NCBI GenBank assembly: GCA_016208845.1
Contig: JACQXH010000051.1
Coordinates: forward strand, 1-9,288
Source of the DNA: Nitrospirota bacterium
GTDB lineage: Bacteria > Nitrospirota > Thermodesulfovibrionia > UBA6902 > BMS3Bbin08
Length of the DNA: 9,288 bases
Direction: 5' to 3'
Below the pieces are notes generated by a model, which did not search any database, was not told the DNA's origin, and was given only the letters and a program-made list of their open reading frames with translations. The translations under genes were made by a program, and so were the position numbers. Shown here piece by piece: positions 6,304 through 9,288 of the stretch (positions are counted from its first letter, which is position 1; each line of letters begins with the position of its first letter).

Positions 6304-7258
6304 TTAAATTATAAGCCTCGGCAATTTTTAATTCAACCTCTTTGGACACATCCGGATTAGCTCTCATGAAATCCCTGGCATTTTCCCTTCCCTGCCCGAT
6401 CCGGTTCCCATTGTAAGAATACCAAGAACCTGATTTTTCTATAATTCCTTTTTCAGCTCCAAGGTCCACTATCTCTCCGGCCTTTGAGATCCCCTCATTA
6501 AAATATATGTCAAACTCAGCCTGCTTGAACGGAGGTGCTACCTTGTTTTTTACCACTTTTACTCTTACCCTGTTGCCTATTGCCTCCTGTCCGCTTTTAA
6601 TATTATCGATCTTTCTTATATCAAGCCTTACAGATGAATAAAATTTTAGCGCATTGCCTCCTGTTGTTGTCTCAGGATTCCCGAACATAACGCCTATCTT
6701 CATTCTTATCTGGTTGATGAAAATAACGGTAGTGTGACTTTTTGAGATTGTAGCAGTGAGCTTTCTGAGGGCCTGGCTCATAAGCCTCGCCTGAAGACCC
6801 GGCAGGCTGTCTCCCATCTCACCTTCGATCTCGGCCTTTGGGACAAGGGCCGCAACTGAATCAATGACTATTATGTCCAGAGCGCCGCTGCGCACGAGGG
6901 TCTCCGTAACCTCCAGCGCCTGCTCGCCTGTATCAGGCTGGCTAATGAGAAGGTCGTCAATTTTAACGCCGAGCTTTGAAGCGTAACTCACGTCAAGCGC
7001 ATGTTCTGCATCGATAAAGGCTGCTGCCCCGCCTGTTTTCTGCGCTTCAGCAATAGCGGTAAGGGCCAGCGTGGTCTTGCCGGATGACTCAGGTCCATAG
7101 ATCTCTATGACCCGGCCTCTCGGAAATCCGCCTACACCCAAGGCCATGTCCAGACCAATAGAGCCGGAAGGAATGACCTGTATATCAGCAACGCTGTCTG
7201 CACCCAGACGCATTATTGCTCCTTTACCAAACTGTTTTTCTATTTGCGAAATAGCCAT
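6296..7258 (-). CDS. recA: Recombinase RecA, start codon lost or upstream in fused region
   Basis: RecA forms ATP-bound filaments on single-stranded DNA for homologous recombination and SOS induction. The protein has Walker A GPESSGKT (residues 55-62), Walker B LDIIVIDSVAAL, the L1 region (EIEGEMGDSLPGLQARLMSQ) and L2 (NQIRMKIGVMFGNPETTTGG), all intact. From ATG 7258 it is 320 residues, and about 12 N-terminal residues of the usual protein are missing. They are encoded in frame upstream as SSNPDKERTKALEM up to about 7297. That upstream part has no ATG, GTG or TTG before an in-frame TAG, because it runs into thpR sequence. No promoter or LexA box is visible since thpR directly overlaps. The acidic C-terminal tail of E. 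coli RecA is absent, as in many species. Translation from ATG 7258 would shorten the N-terminal oligomerisation helix. Confidence 0.95.
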   Translation of the reverse strand: MAISQIEKQFGKGAIMRLGADSVADIQVIPSGSIGLDMALGVGGFPRGRVIEIYGPESSGKTTLALTAIAEAQKTGGAAAFIDAEHALDVSYASKLGVKIDDLLISQPDTGEQALEVTETLVRSGALDIIVIDSVAALVPKAEIEGEMGDSLPGLQARLMSQALRKLTATISKSHTTVIFINQIRMKIGVMFGNPETTTGGNALKFYSSVRLDIRKIDNIKSGQEAIGNRVRVKVVKNKVAPPFKQAEFDIYFNEGISKAGEIVDLGAEKGIIEKSGSWYSYNGNRIGQGRENARDFMRANPDVSKEVELKIAEAYNLKR

Positions 7259-7698
7259 CTCCAGGGCCTTTGTGCGTTCTTTATCCGGGTTAGAAGAGAC
7301 CTGAATCTGCCCAGGGTAAGATGAGCTGTGAATCTTCTATCCTCCCGCTCAAATCCAAGCGACGTCATTGCATCTTCGATCTCTTTCTGCAGGTTTTCAA
7401 GTGTATCGCTGATGTCCATGCCGGTCCACAGTACTCTCGGGGACCTGGGATGGGGGAACACGCCCATTCCTTTTATCTCAAGTGCAAACGGCTTGAAACG
7501 CCTGCAGATATCTTTCAATATCTCTGTTATTTTTTCAGTATTCTTTTCTTCAACATCCCCGAGAAACTTAAGCGTAAGGTGAATGTTTTCCGGTTTAACC
7601 CATCTCACATCAGCCCTTGATTTCTTCAGCTCTTCTTCGATCCCTGACAGGGCATATCTGACCGCTTCAGGCAGCTCTATCGCAATAAAGGACCTCAT
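7240..7698 (-). CDS. thpR: RNA 2',3'-cyclic phosphodiesterase ThpR (LigT family), C-terminus lost
   Basis: This 2H-phosphoesterase family member opens 2',3'-cyclic phosphate ends of RNA in vitro; its cellular role is not settled. It starts MRSFIAIELP, typical of the family, and has both catalytic HxT motifs: HLTLKFLG at residue 40 and HLTLGRF at residue 126. After GRFRS the sequence stops looking like the family: residues 135-152 (LLTRIKN to LFRK) are the recA 5' end read in another frame. Intact relatives have some 30-45 more residues, so the protein (152 residues against about 180-190) is truncated. The start ATG 7698 has only a weak AAGGCG upstream. I infer a deletion that removed the thpR 3' end and the recA start together. 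Confidence 0.88.
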   Translation of the reverse strand: MRSFIAIELPEAVRYALSGIEEELKKSRADVRWVKPENIHLTLKFLGDVEEKNTEKITEILKDICRRFKPFALEIKGMGVFPHPRSPRVLWTGMDISDTLENLQKEIEDAMTSLGFEREDRRFTAHLTLGRFRSLLTRIKNAQRPWRWLFRK

Positions 7699-7715
7699 AC
7701 AGGAATCGCCTTAAA

Positions 7716-7862
7716 TAGTGTCTGTTTTTAACCTCTGTTTTTGTCCGTCATTCCCGTCCCGATGCTTCGGGATAATCGGGAATCCAGTGTTTTCAATATA
7801 TTCTGGATCCCCGTTTTCACGGGGATGACAAATAAGAGTCATTTACAAACAGACTCCAAATA
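7716..7862. repeat. Nested inverted repeat of the GTCATTCCCG type
   Basis: This occupies the gap between thpR and pgpA (7699-7894), which has no gene. The inner unit has GTCATTCCCG (7747-7756) and CGGGAATCCAG (7777-7787), mirrored by CTGGATCCCCG (7803-7813) and CGGGGATGAC (from 7820). These can form one long hairpin or two smaller ones. Outer arms AGTGTCTGTTTTTAA and its near inverse TTTACAAACAGACTCC flank it. The exact 16-mer TCCCGATGCTTCGGGA (7757-7772) is shared with 4629-4644. It lies downstream of pgpA and might also affect that transcript. Confidence 0.75.
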
Positions 7863-7894
7863 GCATACCACATTCAATATATCTGATTCCCATT

Positions 7895-8338
7895 TTATAA
7901 AAAAATCCATGCCTGCATGAAAATATTGGCGTAGACCGCCGCCATGATATCATCCAGCATGATCCCGGCGCCTCCGGGAACTCTTTGCTCAATACGCCTT
8001 ATCGGGAACGGTTTCATCACATCAAAGATCCTGAATAGAACAAATCCGGCAATAAGGTATGCAATGCTTTTTGGAACAAACGCTATTGAGAGCAGATAGC
8101 CGCAAAATTCATCTATCACTATGCGAGGGCTGTCTTTGCCGAGTATTTTTTCTGCATTGTGAGAAGCCATTATTCCGAGCAAAAAAGAAGGCAGCAAGAT
8201 CATGGACAGGGTAAGATCATCAGGCCTCAGGGAGATTGCTAAAAGAAAAGCCAAAGCAGTGCCCCATGTACCCGGTGCAACAGGCATATAGCCTATGAAT
8301 CCGAGAGTCGCGATATGTTTTAAAAAAGATTGGGTCAT
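7895..8338 (-). CDS. pgpA: Phosphatidylglycerophosphatase A (PgpA)
   Basis: PgpA removes phosphate from phosphatidylglycerophosphate to give phosphatidylglycerol, at the inner membrane. Family marks are GYMPVAPGTWGT (residues 16-27), IVIDEFCGYL with acidic Asp76-Glu77, FRIFDVMKPFPI (102-113) and GGAGIMLDDIMAAVYAN (122-138, Asp129-Asp130). These are the conserved blocks with the acidic catalytic and metal-binding residues. Hydrophobic segments at about 41-60 and 81-103 fit membrane helices. At 147 residues it is near family length and looks intact. ATG 8338 lies inside a tandem GACCCTT repeat, so there is no ribosome binding site of the usual kind and the start may have been shifted by the repeat. 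In related genomes pgpA is often next to cinA, thpR and recA; cinA is absent here. Confidence 0.92.
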   Translation of the reverse strand: MTQSFLKHIATLGFIGYMPVAPGTWGTALAFLLAISLRPDDLTLSMILLPSFLLGIMASHNAEKILGKDSPRIVIDEFCGYLLSIAFVPKSIAYLIAGFVLFRIFDVMKPFPIRRIEQRVPGGAGIMLDDIMAAVYANIFMQAWIFL

Positions 8339-8392
8339 GGGTCAAGGGTCAAGGGTCAAGGGGATTTATTTACTTATGACCCGTGACCCTTG
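8332..8392. repeat. GGGTCAA tandem repeat with inverted arm, overlapping pgpA start
   Basis: On the plus strand GGGTCA is followed by TGGGTCA and then GGGTCAA units in 7-base steps to about 8364. An inverse arm TGACCCGTGACCCTTG (8377-8392) follows after an AT-rich loop. The pgpA ATG and its first codons (ATGACCC) are part of the array. The same unit occurs inside thiL. It could form a long hairpin in the 58-base space between the OsmC stop and the pgpA start. Confidence 0.75.
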
Positions 8393-8396
8393 CTTT

Positions 8397-8816
8397 TCAC
8401 TCCTGAATAACCTTATAAGAATGGGTTATTTTTGCTGCCTTGCCGAGCGTGGCGCCGACCGAGCAATATTTATCAAGCGAGAGATCTATCGCCCTTTTAA
8501 CTGCATCTTCTGGGATGTCTTTCCCTGTTACGACGTATTCTATGTGAAGCGCGGTATACATATGGGGATAATCATCCGCCGCCCTGCCCTCAACATGCGT
8601 CTCAAATTTCGTGACATGCAGTTTCTTCTTTCTCAGGATCGATATCACGTCCATGCCCGAGCAGCCGCCAAACGCCATCAGGAGGAGTTCCATCGGTTTT
8701 GAGCCGGTGTTAGTACCGCCGCTTGATACGGGTGCATCCATAATAACCGCATGACCGGAGTCAGCGGTCCCAATAAACTGCATTGCATCAACAAGTGTGA
8801 CCTTTGCCTTTGCCAT
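8397..8816 (-). CDS. OsmC family protein
   Basis: OsmC/Ohr-type proteins are small cytosolic thiol peroxidases acting on organic or lipid hydroperoxides. This one belongs to the broader YhfA-like branch, whose substrate is often unknown. At 139 residues it is of family length. The two conserved cysteines are seen in FGGCSGMDV (Cys52) and KYCSVGATL (Cys118), with PMELLLMAFG before the first, all typical. The start ATG 8816 has a strong AAGGAGG at 8822-8828 on the minus strand with good spacing, so it is secure. It is the first gene of the leftward series, with repeats on both sides, and probably has its own promoter; none can be pinned down. Confidence 0.9.
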   Translation of the reverse strand: MAKAKVTLVDAMQFIGTADSGHAVIMDAPVSSGGTNTGSKPMELLLMAFGGCSGMDVISILRKKKLHVTKFETHVEGRAADDYPHMYTALHIEYVVTGKDIPEDAVKRAIDLSLDKYCSVGATLGKAAKITHSYKVIQE

Positions 8817-8821
8817 TTTCG

Positions 8822-8828
8822 CCTCCTT
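8822..8828 (-). promoter_or_regulatory. Strong ribosome binding site of the OsmC-family gene
   Basis: AAGGAGG on the minus strand ends five bases before the ATG at 8816. It is the clearest Shine-Dalgarno sequence in the window and contrasts with the poorly defined starts of pgpA, thpR, recA and thiL. Confidence 0.8.
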
Positions 8829-8847
8829 TTTTTAGCCGCTAATATTC

Positions 8848-9091
8848 AGCCACGGATTAACACGGATCAACACGGAAACTGAACGATGTTAAGAAAATTA
8901 GAAAATAAGTTGAAGCGAGTCGAAACGACTCGGTCGCACCGTACCAATCCTTCGGTCGATACGACTTATCTTTGAACCGTTTCGGGAATTTTAGAGTCAT
9001 AAATTCTCGATTCCTACCTTAAAATCTCTGCTTTATTGAATCTGTGTTTATCCGTGCCTGCCTGTCCGGTAGGCAGGTTCATCTGTGGTTA
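8848..9091. repeat. Second full copy of the CCACGGAT paired-arm element
   Basis: The left arm (8848-8884) reads AGCCACGGATTAACACGG, then ATCAACACGG and AAACTGAACG. The right end (9038-9091) has ATCTGTGTTTATCCGTG, then the hairpin CCTGCCT/AGGCAGG (9057-9063 and 9071-9077) and TTCATCTGTGGTTA. The interior holds another perfect hairpin, CGAGTCG-AAA-CGACTCG (8916-8932). No coding frame is seen. The layout parallels 4580-4773, but the middle differs apart from the ACGGAAACTGAA motif. Confidence 0.7.
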
Positions 9092-9169
9092 TATTTTTAT
9101 TATATGATAATCTAAAATTTAATAAAAAACCGCACTTTTGTCAAAGAAATAGTTTACGTGAATGAATTA

Positions 9170-9243
9170 CCACAGAGCACACAGAGGATGATAATAATAA
9201 AAAAAGAAAAGTGAGTATTTTATTGCTTTCCTCTGTGCACTCT
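9170..9243. repeat. CACAGAG-type inverted repeat
   Basis: CCACAGAGCACACAGAGG (9170-9187) is mirrored by CCTCTGTGCACTCT (9230-9243) across an A/T-rich spacer of about 42 bases. It is a different family from the CCACGGAT arms but has the same design of short paired arms. Confidence 0.65.
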
Positions 9244-9268
9244 TTCATGCAAAAAAGTGAGTCAATTA

Positions 9269-9288
9269 CATAAGCGATTTAGCTTATG
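9269..9288. repeat. Hairpin at the right window edge
   Basis: CATAAGC, a six-base spacer GATTTA, then GCTTATG form perfect 7-bp arms ending at the last base of the window. It may be part of a larger repeat that continues outside. Confidence 0.55.

Larger units (their letters stand above)
8817..9288. other. Gene-free stretch upstream of the OsmC gene
   Basis: These 472 bases hold no coding frame I can support. They contain the OsmC ribosome binding site, the paired-arm element (8848-9091), an AT-rich gap, a CACAGAG-type inverted repeat (9170-9243) and a perfect palindrome at the window edge. A promoter for the OsmC gene should be here, but I cannot identify one with confidence. Confidence 0.7.

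Noticed and set aside
7321..7620. Plus-strand frames opposite thpR
   Set aside because: They are complementary to conserved ThpR motifs; no independent support.
8332..8392. Tandem repeat considered as a small CRISPR array
   Set aside because: Units are 7 bases in direct succession with no spacers, and no cas gene is present.
8295..8702. Plus-strand open frame across pgpA start, repeat and osmC
   Set aside because: It runs through the GGGTCAA repeat and antisense to the well-supported OsmC gene; no domain is seen.

Overview
This window looks like a piece of a free-living Gram-negative-type bacterium with moderate G+C. My best guess is Nitrospirota or a deltaproteobacterial relative. The guess rests on gene content (pgpA, thpR, recA and recX together, plus a type IV pilus motor) and on many short inverted repeats of the kinds common in such genomes. 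No rRNA or phylogenetic test supports it. I see no RNA gene, CRISPR array, transposase or prophage.

Layout. Four genes run rightward: the Lon protease (5' end outside the window), thiL (thiamine-monophosphate kinase), a DUF2062 membrane protein and a site-2-type metalloprotease. The last two overlap by 11 bases. A repeat-filled gap (4570-4805) separates them from a convergent leftward series, in transcription order: an OsmC-family protein, pgpA, thpR, recA, pilT and recX. The recA-pilT-recX part is tightly packed and is probably one transcript. The last 470 bases hold only repeats and hairpins.

The most notable feature is how many reading frames are damaged or oddly bounded. Lon has a one-base slip at a run of six A. 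ThiL has no usable start codon next to a repeat arm, and carries a repeat-like insertion in its body. PilT lacks about 40 codons and is out of frame after the gap. ThpR has lost its C-terminus and runs straight into recA, whose own start is missing. RecX ends inside a repeat arm, and pgpA starts inside another repeat. These could be real genome erosion around repeats, or errors in an assembled metagenome; the sequence alone cannot decide.

Functionally the right half joins DNA recombination (RecA, RecX), pilus retraction (PilT), RNA 2',3'-cyclic phosphodiester chemistry (ThpR) and phospholipid synthesis (PgpA). The left half joins protein quality control (Lon), thiamine diphosphate synthesis (ThiL) and membrane proteolysis. 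I do not see convincing evidence for a new multi-gene system; the repeat and gene-boundary pattern is the part worth pursuing.
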